DNA of 64,000 nt, taken from assembly GCA_963665185.2 (NCBI GenBank), contig CAXXPO010000006.1:28120-92119 (forward strand), written 5' to 3'. This document shows, in pieces, positions 9,801 to 17,640 of the stretch. Source of the stretch: G963665185 sp963665185. GTDB taxonomy: Bacteria; Desulfobacterota; Desulfovibrionia; Desulfovibrionales; Desulfovibrionaceae. A program made the position numbers and the translations under genes. The notes under the pieces were generated by a model, which was not told where the DNA came from, made no database searches, and was given only the letters and a program-made list of their open reading frames with translations. The first letter of the stretch is position 1. Each line of letters starts with the position of its first letter.

Positions 9801-10123
9801 AATCCGTTGGTGGCCATTGTCAGCACCAGCCCGGTATCCGTGGGCGCTATGGAACGTATAAGCCGGGAATCTGGAAAGCTCTGTGCCGCAGGTCGGGCTT
9901 CGCGCTTCCAGACATCCTTGCCCATTGCGATAACAAGCCGCGTGGTCCCTGTCCGGCTGACAAGCGGAATGGTGTTGTCGGCATCCAATGAAAGGCGCAG
10001 AGTTTCCGTGCTGTCCGAAACGCTCAGCTCATAACTCAGTGCGCAGACCTGCGAAGGCATGCTCAAAAACGCCAAAAGCGCGACAAGGAGCCAGCCGAGA
10101 CTGGTGCGTGGCAGTTTTCTCAC
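6888..10123 (-). CDS. Very long exported TPR-repeat protein (one apparent frameshift)
   Basis: Two frames join to one product of about 1078 residues. It starts at a GTG preceded by AAAGG and opens with a signal peptide (M-R-K then a hydrophobic stretch ending near VCA). Residues about 120-340 are a Pro/Ser/Ala/Lys-rich low-complexity linker, and the remainder is a long series of TPR-like helical repeats. It is probably a periplasmic or outer-face scaffold for protein interactions; no enzyme motif is seen. The frame breaks at about 8398. Adding one G to the plus-strand CCGGA restores a continuous reading, T-F-P-D-S-K-V-V-R-E-A-A, across the join. The flanks are intact, so a sequencing deletion is more likely than decay. 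Confidence 0.8.
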
Positions 10124-10333
10124 AAAGACCTTTGTTGCAATAACCGTGCAACAAGAAATACTTCTTTACTCCGACACTCTGGAAAAATATCCCCTACAGC
10201 ATTGGAAGCCCCTGACGCTACGGTGCAGGGCCACCGCCCATCACGTAACCAGTCGAAAAAGAAAAACGTCTTCAGAAAACGGATCACTCCACCAACAATA
10301 AAACATTGCCCCCACCATGCGCTTATAACCGCA

Positions 10334-11344
10334 CTAGATATCTATCTTCTTTTTCTTCAGCTTTTCGATCAGCGTTGTCCTTTTGATTCCAAGAATTTCC
10401 GCTGCCTGGTTTTTTATTCCGCTGGACATGTCCAAGGCTTGTCGCAACAACCGCTCTTCCACTGCATCCATGAAATCCTTCAAAGCCATATCGTGTTCTT
10501 TCAGATGCTCGATCGTGGGCCAACAAAAACCTAACGATTCCGACAGCAAGGCAGGCTTCGGCTTTTCCTCGCCCATGTCACGCCAAATTTTTTCAGGCAA
10601 ATCATCGGGAACAATCTCATCGTTTTCACAGAGAATGGACAGACGCTCCATGAAATTCTCCAGTTCACGAACATTGCCCGGCCAACTGTAGTTCATGAGC
10701 ATGTCTCGAGCCTGCACGGAAAGACAAAGGGCGTTCCGTTCCTTTGCAGCGCAAAATCGTCCCAGGAAATGCTGGGCCAATGAAAGGATATCCCTCCCAC
10801 GCTCGCGCAACGGAGGAAGGTGCATGGGGATGACGTTCAACCGATAGAAAAGATCCTCGCGGAACCGGCCTGCCTCGACTTCATTTTCAAGATTGCGGTT
10901 GGTGGCCGCCACAATACGGACATCTGCCTGGATGGTCTTCACTCCGCCCACGCGTTCAAACTCGCGTTCCTGCAACACCCGCAGAATCTTGACTTGCAGG
11001 CTCAAATCCATTTCGCCGATTTCGTCGAGAAAGACGGTGCCGCCCTGAGCCAATTCAAAACGCCCCGGCCTGGAACGAACTGCGTGGGTAAAGGCTCCCT
11101 TTTCATGGCCGAAAAGCTCGGACTCCAAAAGCTCCTTTGGGATGGCACCGCAATTTATGGGAACAAAGGGAAACTGGGCACGCTTGCTGTTACGGTGCAA
11201 GGCCCGGACAAGCAACTCCTTGCCCGTGCCGGATTCGCCGGTAACCAACACCGTCGAATCCGTGGGTGCAACCTTTTGCAAGACTTTGAACACCTCTTGC
11301 AGGGCGCGGCTTTCGCCGATAATTCCATCCAGTTTCAAGCTCAT
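10334..11344 (-). CDS. Sigma-54 dependent transcriptional activator, AAA+ and Fis-type HTH, no receiver domain
   Basis: A 336-residue enhancer-binding protein. The AAA+ domain carries Walker A GESGTGKE (residues 36-43) and Walker B T-V-F-L-D-E-I-G, and a Fis-like helix-turn-helix ends the protein (N-Q-A-A-E-I-L-G-I-K). There is no N-terminal receiver or sensor domain, so activity must be controlled by level or by a partner. The sigma-54 contact loop reads GAFTHA (83-88) instead of GAFTGA. ATG at 11344 follows GGGAG. It diverges from the VWA-OmpA gene at 11589, whose promoter looks sigma-54 dependent, so that gene is the natural target. Confidence 0.9.
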   Translation of the reverse strand: MSLKLDGIIGESRALQEVFKVLQKVAPTDSTVLVTGESGTGKELLVRALHRNSKRAQFPFVPINCGAIPKELLESELFGHEKGAFTHAVRSRPGRFELAQGGTVFLDEIGEMDLSLQVKILRVLQEREFERVGGVKTIQADVRIVAATNRNLENEVEAGRFREDLFYRLNVIPMHLPPLRERGRDILSLAQHFLGRFCAAKERNALCLSVQARDMLMNYSWPGNVRELENFMERLSILCENDEIVPDDLPEKIWRDMGEEKPKPALLSESLGFCWPTIEHLKEHDMALKDFMDAVEERLLRQALDMSSGIKNQAAEILGIKRTTLIEKLKKKKIDI

Positions 11345-11518
11345 GTCTACTCCCGATTAGGCTGGCTCACATGAACATGCACAGTGAATGCCTGGAATTG
11401 TGCTGTCAATTATATGACGCGAAGTCAATGAAAAAGTGACTGCAATTTCAAATAATCGTTTCCGGAATCATTTGTTCAATTGGAAACAAGAAAAAAACAT
11501 GGATTTCATAACGGCGGT

Positions 11519-11535
11519 AGGCTAATCTTTTGCTA
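11519..11535 (+). promoter_or_regulatory. Candidate sigma-54 promoter for the VWA-OmpA gene
   Basis: AGGCTA-N5-TTGCT has GG at 11520-11521 and GC at 11532-11533, with the invariant ten-base spacing and a perfect TTGCT -12 box; the -24 half is weaker. It is 54 bases upstream of the start codon. Further upstream an inverted repeat GTTTCC-N18-GGAAAC (11458-11487) and TGAC-N5-GTCA (11415-11427) are possible activator sites. Confidence 0.55.
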
Positions 11536-11588
11536 CGTCATCCCCCCTTTCTCCAACCAAGAAAAATGAGCAACAAAGGAGTTCGTTC

Positions 11589-12629
11589 ATGAAAAAACTG
11601 ATGATGTCTCTTGTGCTGGTAGCAATACTCTGCATGACGACAACAGCTTTTGCACAAGAGTACGAAAAAAAAGCTGACAACTTTGTGATTCTCTTTGATG
11701 CGTCCGGCTCCATGAGTAGGGAATACTATGACACCGGGAAGAAAAAAGCGGTCATTGCAAAAGAAATCCTGGAAGCAATGAACCAGCACATCCCCGACCT
11801 CGGATACCGGTGCGCCTTGTATTCCTTTACTCCTTGGAAAAATTTCTACGGTCCCGCTCCGTACGAACGCAACAATTTTGAGGCCGCCATCGACTCGCTG
11901 CCCATCGATCCAAACATCGTCTTCGGCTACCCCACTCCCATGGGAAAAGCCATGGTCGAGCTTGACCCGGTTCTGGCCCAGATGGACGGCAGGACCCTGG
12001 TTTACCTCTTCTCCGACGGTCTGAACACCGACGACCTCAATGTCATCAAAAAAGCCGAAACACTGACCAAAAAATACGATGTCTGCTTCATCATTGTCAG
12101 CATGGCCACAACCCCTCAAGGAAAGGCCACTCTTGAAGCCATCCGCGACCTCACAAAATGCTCGCACATCATCGGTTTCGACGATGCAGTAAATAGCCCG
12201 GAACTTTTTCTGGACGATCTCTACGTGAAAAAGGCTGCACGCGTGGAAGTTGTCGTTGTGGAAAAAAAGGTTATCAAACTGCTGCCGCCTCCCGCCCCTG
12301 TGGTTACGTTCTGGTTTAAGAACGACTCTTCCAAGCTGAACGCCTTTGCCCGTTCCGCATGTGATGAAATAGCCCGGAGCCTGCGTAACGACCCTGACAG
12401 CAAACTGGGCATCGCCGGATTTGCCAGCGCTGAAGCCAGCGACGAATACAACATCAATCTCTCCAAGGCACGCGCCGAAGCCGCCCGCGACTATATCGTG
12501 AAAACTCACGGCATCTCCGCCGACCGCATTGAACTTGAGTGGTTTGGCGAAAGCTCTCCCGTGGCTGCCAACGATACCGCTGCAGGACGCCGTCTTAACC
12601 GCCGCGTCGAAATGGTCCTGATAAAGTAA
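11589..12629 (+). CDS. Exported VWA-OmpA fusion protein
   Basis: The 346-residue product starts after AAAGGAG. It has a signal peptide (residues 1-22, cleaved after AFA), a von Willebrand A domain from about residue 30 with the metal-binding D37-A-S39-G-S41 motif, and a C-terminal OmpA domain (about 240-346) ending N-R-R-V-E-M-V. OmpA domains bind peptidoglycan non-covalently, and VWA domains mediate metal-dependent protein contacts, so this is probably a periplasmic, wall-attached adhesion or assembly factor. No beta-barrel domain is present. The divergent sigma-54 activator and a sigma-54-like promoter suggest regulated expression. Confidence 0.88.
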   Translation: MKKLMMSLVLVAILCMTTTAFAQEYEKKADNFVILFDASGSMSREYYDTGKKKAVIAKEILEAMNQHIPDLGYRCALYSFTPWKNFYGPAPYERNNFEAAIDSLPIDPNIVFGYPTPMGKAMVELDPVLAQMDGRTLVYLFSDGLNTDDLNVIKKAETLTKKYDVCFIIVSMATTPQGKATLEAIRDLTKCSHIIGFDDAVNSPELFLDDLYVKKAARVEVVVVEKKVIKLLPPPAPVVTFWFKNDSSKLNAFARSACDEIARSLRNDPDSKLGIAGFASAEASDEYNINLSKARAEAARDYIVKTHGISADRIELEWFGESSPVAANDTAAGRRLNRRVEMVLIK

Positions 12630-12644
12630 AAAAGCACACCGAAC

Positions 12645-12674
12645 AGGTGCCCCCTTTAGCTACAGGGGGCACCT
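12645..12674 (+). terminator. Strong hairpin after the VWA-OmpA gene
   Basis: AGGTGCCCCC pairs exactly with GGGGGCACCT across a ten-base loop, 15 bases after the stop. No T run follows, so it may act as an mRNA 3' stabiliser or an imperfect terminator. Confidence 0.6.
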
Positions 12675-13564
12675 CCTCTCCCCTGATTTCCACACTGCGG
12701 TGATGCCCTGAGATGCCCTGCCCTGAACATCCGCAGCCGGCTCCAACATAAGATCGCCCTTCGGCATCGAAAAGATTTGACGCAAATCCAATTTCCGCGA
12801 GGCACCAATAACCATCCGGATTCGCAGTGCCAGACAGGATTCACGTTTCCCCGGCATACCCCCATCCTCTTCAGCCCACTGCGAAATCCTTTGCAGCTAG
12901 GAATGAGGCCGGACTACCAAAGTGCACTCCGCAGCAAGCGGCTGCATGAGCGAAATCAGGAAGCATCCATAGCAGGAGCCATCTGTCGTTAGGCCGGAGG
13001 GTAAAATGCTTGCTTTTCCAAATTGCGATAAACAATGAAACACAGGATGTGTTTGTCGTGGAGACATCGGGGACGATCCACTTTCGAGACGGTGAATCGG
13101 AGGAGGGGCAAATGAGGTGACGTCGGTAAGAAGGTATTGAATTCCAACGCGACCCGCTGTGGTTCAGCAGAGGGCTCCGTCATCTTGCTACCGGAGCATC
13201 GTCACTACCTGTGAAAACTGCCGCAGACTTTACCGCCACCATACCAGTGGCATGTCCGCAACAGATTCGTTTCACAGCACATGGGAATCCGTCGAATCCC
13301 GGCAAATGCCCTTTGCCGGAAACATTGCTGGCAGCCCAGAACGGCAATGCAGGTTTGCCTGGCCGAAACGGGTATAATCAGACAGGGAAAGCGCACAAGA
13401 GCTGCGACAGACGGTACGGCAATGCAGTCCCTATGTCCGCCCTGCTCCAGCACCCGTGCCCGCCAAAGAACATCGTCCATAAATCGGAACTGTCAGGTCA
13501 ATCCGAAAAAGGACGCGGTGAACCCAGAACACAAAACGAATTTACCTGATCGGGCAGAATATCC
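12675..13564. other. Long stretch without a convincing gene
   Basis: About 890 bases hold only short overlapping frames on both strands, without plausible ribosome sites or recognisable domains. The best is a minus-strand frame at 12660-12857, which I could not identify. No tRNA, CRISPR or transposase remnant was seen. It could hold a degraded gene, a small RNA, or regulatory DNA for the genes at either side. Confidence 0.5.
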
Positions 13565-13951
13565 TCACCCGGCCGAAAGCGTGAAGGGAATCACATGCAA
13601 TTGCGATGAAACCTGTACAGTACGGCCCAATCGCCACTGCAAACTCTCCGGCGCCAATCCGACCTCCTTTTCCACGGCGCGGGCAACGCCCGTCACATTT
13701 ATAACGGGGTGGCGCTCAAAGACCTGGGGCAACCCAGTGGTCAGGTTACAAGCCAGACATTTGCCAGGCCGCTGCTTAAGCTGAAAATCAAACTGAAGAT
13801 TTGTGCAATCTCCGCCCGTGAAAGCAAGGGCAATGTCGTAGGCTCCTTCGGCGGAGTCACCAAGTAGAGCCTCAAAAAAGTGGTCCGCCCTGTCAGCGGG
13901 AAATATTTCCTCGCATTTTTCATGCGAAAAGATCGTGGTAAAATCGGTCAC
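13565..13951 (-). CDS. Small conserved hypothetical protein of Desulfovibrio type
   Basis: A 128-residue soluble protein beginning at a GTG preceded by GGGGGAG. It contains E-I-F-P-A-D-R-A-D-x-F-F-E-A-L, then Q-R-P-G-K-C-L-A-C-N-L-T, a CxxC that could bind metal, and R-H-P-V-I-N-V. I recall similar short proteins in Desulfovibrio genomes carrying an unhelpful homeobox-like label; no function is known. It appears monocistronic and faces the gene-poor stretch downstream. Confidence 0.7.
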   Translation of the reverse strand: MTDFTTIFSHEKCEEIFPADRADHFFEALLGDSAEGAYDIALAFTGGDCTNLQFDFQLKQRPGKCLACNLTTGLPQVFERHPVINVTGVARAVEKEVGLAPESLQWRLGRTVQVSSQLHVIPFTLSAG

Positions 13952-14067
13952 TTTTCTCCCCCTCTTCCAGACTTGGACTTCCTATCACAAACGTCCGATA
14001 GATTCTCGTGTGGTGGGATTTTCCGGTTTTTACAAACAATGTCAAGCAAAGTGCGGCAGCTAAGCCC

Positions 14068-14107
14068 AACTCCGCAGGCCGAAAAGGCCCCCTTGGCCTG
14101 CGGAGTT
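14068..14107 (-). terminator. Hairpin after the AhpD-like gene
   Basis: AACTCCGCAGGCC and GGCCTGCGGAGTT are perfect 13-base arms around a 14-base loop, just past the stop at 14129. It lacks a clear T run on the minus strand, so termination may be inefficient. Confidence 0.6.
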
Positions 14108-14128
14108 AAGTATTCAACGACGAATTGG

Positions 14129-14644
14129 CTAATCTTTCATGAAACCATCAAACAAAATCCCTGACGAAAGCACCAATGTCGCATGGCAGGCGGCATCCAG
14201 CACATCGCTCTCAGTCCAACCGCAGGCTTGCACTGCCGCAATGTCCTGCCGGCTGACCGTTTTGGGATTTTTGATCACCTTGTCCACCAGTCCCAGCAGC
14301 GCCTGTTCCTTTTCTTCAAGCGGAGCCTGGGCAGGATTCATCTTCACGTCCTCCAACTCCTGGTCAGTGAAACCCTGTGCCAGCAGCATTTTCCCGTTGT
14401 AGTTCGTGCAGCTGACATGTCCGCAATGCGTCGCAGCCAGATAGCGTATGGCTGTCAGCAAGGGAAATGACAACGTGGGATGGTTCTTGTAATACCCTAG
14501 AAATGCCGCATGAACGCCAAGAAGTCCCGGGCTGGCGGAAAAAAGACGAATAGGGTCCGGAATGCGGCCTTCCGGAAAAATGGAGTAAATGTCTTTGACA
14601 GCTCCTTCCGCCTTTTCCGGTTCCACAAGCTGAAGCAATGACAT
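14129..14644 (-). CDS. AhpD-like / carboxymuconolactone decarboxylase-family protein
   Basis: The 171-residue form starting MSLLQLVEPE follows GGGGA. The helical domain contains Y-L-A-A-T-H-C-G-H-V-S-C, matching the redox cysteine position of the AhpD/CMD family, but the spacing is C-x4-C rather than the AhpD C-x2-C, so peroxidase activity is uncertain. Such proteins reduce peroxides or act in thiol-based detoxification. The gene lies just downstream of a TetR regulator, and its upstream region holds a copy of the TetR gene's operator motif. Induction by an electrophile or oxidant sensed by that repressor is a reasonable inference. Confidence 0.8.
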   Translation of the reverse strand: MSLLQLVEPEKAEGAVKDIYSIFPEGRIPDPIRLFSASPGLLGVHAAFLGYYKNHPTLSFPLLTAIRYLAATHCGHVSCTNYNGKMLLAQGFTDQELEDVKMNPAQAPLEEKEQALLGLVDKVIKNPKTVSRQDIAAVQACGWTESDVLDAACHATLVLSSGILFDGFMKD

Positions 14645-14686
14645 GAGAATATCCCCTTGGTTAAGTTGTTTATTTGCAAGTTGGAA

Positions 14687-14702
14687 TACGACCGGTCGTC
14701 TA
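14687..14702. promoter_or_regulatory. Candidate TetR operator upstream of the AhpD-like gene
   Basis: TACGACCGGTCGTCTA contains the palindrome ACGACCGGTCGT. Read on the minus strand it is TAGACGACCGGTCGTA, sharing TAGACGAC-Y-GGTC with the larger palindrome in front of the tetR gene. It lies 43 bases before the AhpD-like start codon. Confidence 0.6.
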
Positions 14703-14706
14703 CAAT

Positions 14707-14736
14707 TTTTAAAAAAAATAACTCCGCATTGCGGAG
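14707..14736 (-). terminator. Rho-independent terminator of the tetR gene
   Basis: On the minus strand CTCCGC and GCGGAG form a stem around a three-base loop, followed by TTATTTTTTTT. It separates the tetR gene from the downstream AhpD-like gene, so the latter needs its own promoter, where the second operator lies. Confidence 0.8.
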
Positions 14737-14782
14737 CATAGTTAGACGCGCAGGATTCCATGGAACCTGCACAGCTCTCCCG

Positions 14783-15367
14783 CTACTTTTGTAAAAAAAA
14801 CAAAAAAATATTCTCCAGCTCGTCCAAGGGCCGGGGGCTTCGTTCAAGCTTCATGCGCATGAGTGCCCCTTGCCATGCGGAAACAATCGTCCCGGCAAGG
14901 AGCCGGACATCAAGCCTGTCCGAGACTTCGCCTTTCTGCATCGCCTCGTGCAACACAGAGGCAACGCGGTCCACAATATGTTGAAAGACAATCTCGAGCT
15001 TGTGGCGCATGCACTCGCTGACTTCGCTCATCTCCTGTACCAGCTTGCCAAGGGGACATCCCAAGGAATATCCGCTCAACGCCCCCAGCCGCCGGGTTTC
15101 CTGAAGAAATCGAAGGATACGCTCCAACGGGGCCAACGAAACATCCCCTAGGAATCGCGTCGGAGCGAGGTCGTCCTGTTGTATGTAAAAATCAATGAGC
15201 GCCGCCCCGAAGTCTTCTTTGCTTTTGAAATAATAATAGAAAGACCCCTTGGGAACATCGGCGGCGCATAGAATTTCCGAGAGGCCCGTATTGTTGAACC
15301 CCTTTTCATGGACGAGCCGTCCTCCCACTTCGAGAATCCGGAGCCTGGTGTCTACGCGTGCATTCAC
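14783..15367 (-). CDS. TetR/AcrR-family transcriptional regulator
   Basis: About 194 residues from a GTG at 15367. The N-terminal helix-turn-helix is typical of TetR (R-I-L-E-V-G-G-R-L-V-H-E-K-G-F then G-L-S-E-I-L-x-A-A-D-V-P-K-G-S-F-Y-Y-Y-F), followed by a helical ligand-binding domain with Cys at S-L-G-C-P-L. The start is uncertain: an ATG at 15418 is also open but would place the operator palindrome inside the coding region. The GTG lies four bases after the palindrome without a Shine-Dalgarno site, which would fit a leaderless message. It probably represses itself and the AhpD-like gene. Confidence 0.85.
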   Translation of the reverse strand: MNARVDTRLRILEVGGRLVHEKGFNNTGLSEILCAADVPKGSFYYYFKSKEDFGAALIDFYIQQDDLAPTRFLGDVSLAPLERILRFLQETRRLGALSGYSLGCPLGKLVQEMSEVSECMRHKLEIVFQHIVDRVASVLHEAMQKGEVSDRLDVRLLAGTIVSAWQGALMRMKLERSPRPLDELENIFLFFLQK

Positions 15368-15370
15368 AAA

Positions 15371-15401
15371 GACACGACTAGACGACTGGTCTAGTCGTGT
15401 C
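15371..15401. promoter_or_regulatory. Large perfect palindrome, probable TetR autoregulatory operator
   Basis: GACACGACTAGAC-N5-GTCTAGTCGTGTC has 13-base perfect arms. A TTGACA -35 box on the minus strand (15400-15405) overlaps its edge, so repressor binding would block polymerase. The core TAGAC-N5-GTCTA resembles operators of electrophile-sensing TetR proteins such as NemR (TAGACC-N4-GGTCTA). Confidence 0.8.
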
Positions 15402-15441
15402 AATAAAAATCCACCCATCCTTTTCAGCGTTCTTGCTTCGA

Positions 15442-15996
15442 TCAGGGTACGGGCAGTTTTTCCGGGGAAATATCCTTGAGCAGCGGAGCATTGCGGTCCT
15501 TTTCGGATAACAAAAGCCCCTCCCGCAAAGGCCAATCAATGCATATGTCCGGATCGTCCCAGAAAAAGCCTCCCTCGTGTTCTGGCATATAGTAGTCGGT
15601 ACATTTGTAGACAAAGTCCGCCTCATCCGAAAGGACCACAAAACCATGAGCAAACCCCGGAGGAACCCAAAGCTGGTAGTGGTCCACATCGTCCAAAACA
15701 TGGCCTGTCCACTGTCCGAAGGAGGACGATCCGCGCCGGATGTCCACCGCCACGTCAAAAACCTTGCCCCGCGTGACCCGAACCAGTTTGCCCATGGAGT
15801 GAGGATTCTGGAAGTGCAGCCCCCTCAACGTTCCCTTGCGGGAACGGGAATGGTTGTCCTGGACAAAGGGCGTGGTAATTCCCGCGTCTTTCAAAACATT
15901 CTCGCGAAAAGTTTCCAAAAAAAAACCCCGCACATCCCCAAACACTTTGGGTTTGAGCAGGAGCACCCCTTCCAGGGTCGTTTCTCTAATATTCAT
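15442..15996 (-). CDS. rfbC: dTDP-4-dehydrorhamnose 3,5-epimerase
   Basis: The 184-residue product fits the RmlC cupin family, which epimerises dTDP-4-keto-6-deoxyglucose at C3 and C5 in the dTDP-rhamnose pathway. Visible landmarks are G-x-F-L-E-T-F, Q-D-N-H-S-R-S-x-K-G-T-L-R-G-L-H-F-Q with the catalytic His, and W-V-P-P-G-F-A-H-G-F. ATG at 15996 follows GAGGGG. It overlaps rfbA by 11 bases. The other pathway genes (rfbB, rfbD) are not in the window. Confidence 0.95.
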   Translation of the reverse strand: MNIRETTLEGVLLLKPKVFGDVRGFFLETFRENVLKDAGITTPFVQDNHSRSRKGTLRGLHFQNPHSMGKLVRVTRGKVFDVAVDIRRGSSSFGQWTGHVLDDVDHYQLWVPPGFAHGFVVLSDEADFVYKCTDYYMPEHEGGFFWDDPDICIDWPLREGLLLSEKDRNAPLLKDISPEKLPVP

Positions 15997-16891
15997 AACC
16001 CCTCGGATTCTGCCTGGAGATAAGGTCCAAAAGGTATTGACCATATCCTGTTTTTGCCAATGGTTCTGCCAATTTTCTTACCTGGTCGGAGGTAATATAT
16101 CCCATGTTGTAGGCAATCTCCTCCAGGCAGGCTATCTTGAGTCCCTGCCTGGACTCCACTGTCTGCACGAAATTGCCGGCAGCCAAAAGTGAGTCATGAG
16201 TTCCCGTGTCCAGCCAGGCCACTCCCCGACCAAGCAGCTCCACGCGCAGCTTTCCCCGCGCCAGATAGGCTTTGTTCACATCGGTGATTTCCAGCTCCCC
16301 GCGAGGCGAAGGCTGAAGAGATTCGGCAATGGCGACGACTTCCGGCGAATAGAAGTACAGTCCGGTCACAGCAAAGTTCGACTTGGGCTGAGTCGGCTTC
16401 TCTTCAATGTCGACAACCTTGTGATCTGCATCAAAGGCCACCACTCCGTACCGTTCAGGGTCCCGCACATGGTATCCGAATATACTGGCTCCGTCGCCTG
16501 TATTCTCAACGGCGCTACGCAACGTCTCCTGAAGAAGGTTGCCGAAAAAGATGTTGTCGCCCAGAATAAGACAAACCGAGGAATCGCCGATGAACTCCTT
16601 GCCGATGACAAAGGCCTGGGCAATTCCTTCGGGATTGGGCTGCTCAGCATAACTGATATGCAGCCCCAGATCCCGGCCGGTTCCGAGCAATTGCTCGAAA
16701 CGCGGCAGATCCTGCGGCGTTGAGATCAGAAGAATATCCCGGATTCCTGCCATCATGAGCACTGAAAGCGGGTAATAAATCATGGGCTTGTCGTAAATGG
16801 GCATAAGCTGTTTGCTTGTGGCCCGCGTTACTGGGAACAGTCGGGTTCCCGATCCACCGGCCAATATGATGCCTTTCCATTGTTCAGCCAC
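15986..16891 (-). CDS. rfbA: Glucose-1-phosphate thymidylyltransferase
   Basis: A full-length 301-residue RmlA enzyme. It makes dTDP-glucose from glucose-1-phosphate and dTTP, the first step to dTDP-rhamnose for LPS or other surface glycans. The N-terminal nucleotide-binding signature L-A-G-G-S-G-T-R-L-F-P, K-Q-L-M-P-I-Y-D-K-P-M-I-Y-Y-P and the G-D-N-I-F-F metal site are intact. rfbC overlaps its 3' end, so the two form an operon. Confidence 0.96.
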   Translation of the reverse strand: MAEQWKGIILAGGSGTRLFPVTRATSKQLMPIYDKPMIYYPLSVLMMAGIRDILLISTPQDLPRFEQLLGTGRDLGLHISYAEQPNPEGIAQAFVIGKEFIGDSSVCLILGDNIFFGNLLQETLRSAVENTGDGASIFGYHVRDPERYGVVAFDADHKVVDIEEKPTQPKSNFAVTGLYFYSPEVVAIAESLQPSPRGELEITDVNKAYLARGKLRVELLGRGVAWLDTGTHDSLLAAGNFVQTVESRQGLKIACLEEIAYNMGYITSDQVRKLAEPLAKTGYGQYLLDLISRQNPRGYEY

Positions 16892-16919
16892 GATCAGTTC
16901 TCCTTGCAGGTCGTTGGTC

Positions 16920-17201
16920 TCATGCGCTCAGGCGAAGCAGCCAGTGCTGCATTACCAGTTTCGGCAACCACGCAGTCTGCCTCCATTCGCAGTTGATTTC
17001 AAGAGAAAGGGAGTCTCCGGCAGTTCGCACTGCCCATGAGCTCCTGCTATACACCGCTTCTCCGCCCAGCCTCTTGGAAAATGCAATGCAGCAGGTTCTG
17101 CCGCTGTGCCTGGCCTGCATGCCAACAGGGGCCTTCAGGCAGTCCCAGAGAACGGCCACAGTGGTTGAACAGCCATTCAAATAACAGTTGACCAACACCA
17201 T
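16920..17201 (-). CDS. Possible small protein upstream of rfbA
   Basis: This 93-residue frame fills most of the gap between rfbA and the small gene at 17246. Its C-terminal half (S-L-E-I-N-C-E-W-R-Q-T-A-W-L-P-K) reads like protein and it stops 28 bases before rfbA. The ribosome site is poor and the start overlaps the promoter of the divergent gene. No family is recognised. If not coding, this gap of about 350 bases is the rfbA promoter region. Confidence 0.35.
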   Translation of the reverse strand: MVLVNCYLNGCSTTVAVLWDCLKAPVGMQARHSGRTCCIAFSKRLGGEAVYSRSSWAVRTAGDSLSLEINCEWRQTAWLPKLVMQHWLLRLSA

Positions 17202-17215
17202 ACCTTTGCTACAAT
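17188..17215 (+). promoter_or_regulatory. Sigma-70 type promoter
   Basis: TTGACC (17188-17193) and TACAAT (17210-17215) with a 16-base spacer, about 30 bases before the start codon at 17246. Confidence 0.7.
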
Positions 17216-17245
17216 GGCATAATCAAAAAAATAAGGAGGCTCTCC

Positions 17246-17461
17246 ATGTCAGGATGCGCGTTGTTGGCTCAATGTATCTTTTTTAACGACAAGATGGAGT
17301 CCATGCCCAAGGCTGCGGAAATGTTGAAAAACAGATACTGTCGAAAAGACTTTTCCCGTTGCGCCCGTTATGTTGTGCGCTCCAAGCTGGGACCGGATAA
17401 AGTTCCTGCCGACCTGTCGCCCTCCCAGATGGACAGAGCGCAGGAACTCATCTCGAAGTAA
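17246..17461 (+). CDS. Small Cys-containing hypothetical protein
   Basis: A 71-residue protein with an excellent ribosome site (AAGGAGG six bases before ATG) and a good sigma-70 promoter. It carries cysteines in M-S-G-C-A-L-L-A-Q-C and later K-N-R-Y-C-R-K-D-F-S-R-C-A-R-Y, which may bind a metal or cluster. The family is not recognised and function is unknown. Confidence 0.8.
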   Translation: MSGCALLAQCIFFNDKMESMPKAAEMLKNRYCRKDFSRCARYVVRSKLGPDKVPADLSPSQMDRAQELISK

Positions 17462-17640
17462 CGCGGTTTCTCCGGGAGGAAAAACTCCCTCCCGGAAGAC
17501 CTCACAGACTGACATTCAATGCTGTTCCAGATCCAGCCGACAGCCAAAAAACCTTGGCTCCTTCATCCTGGCTGTGAACGAGCATCCCCTCGCCCACAAG
17601 CTGTTTGCCCTTGCGTACGCATATGCGTATAAGCGACGGC

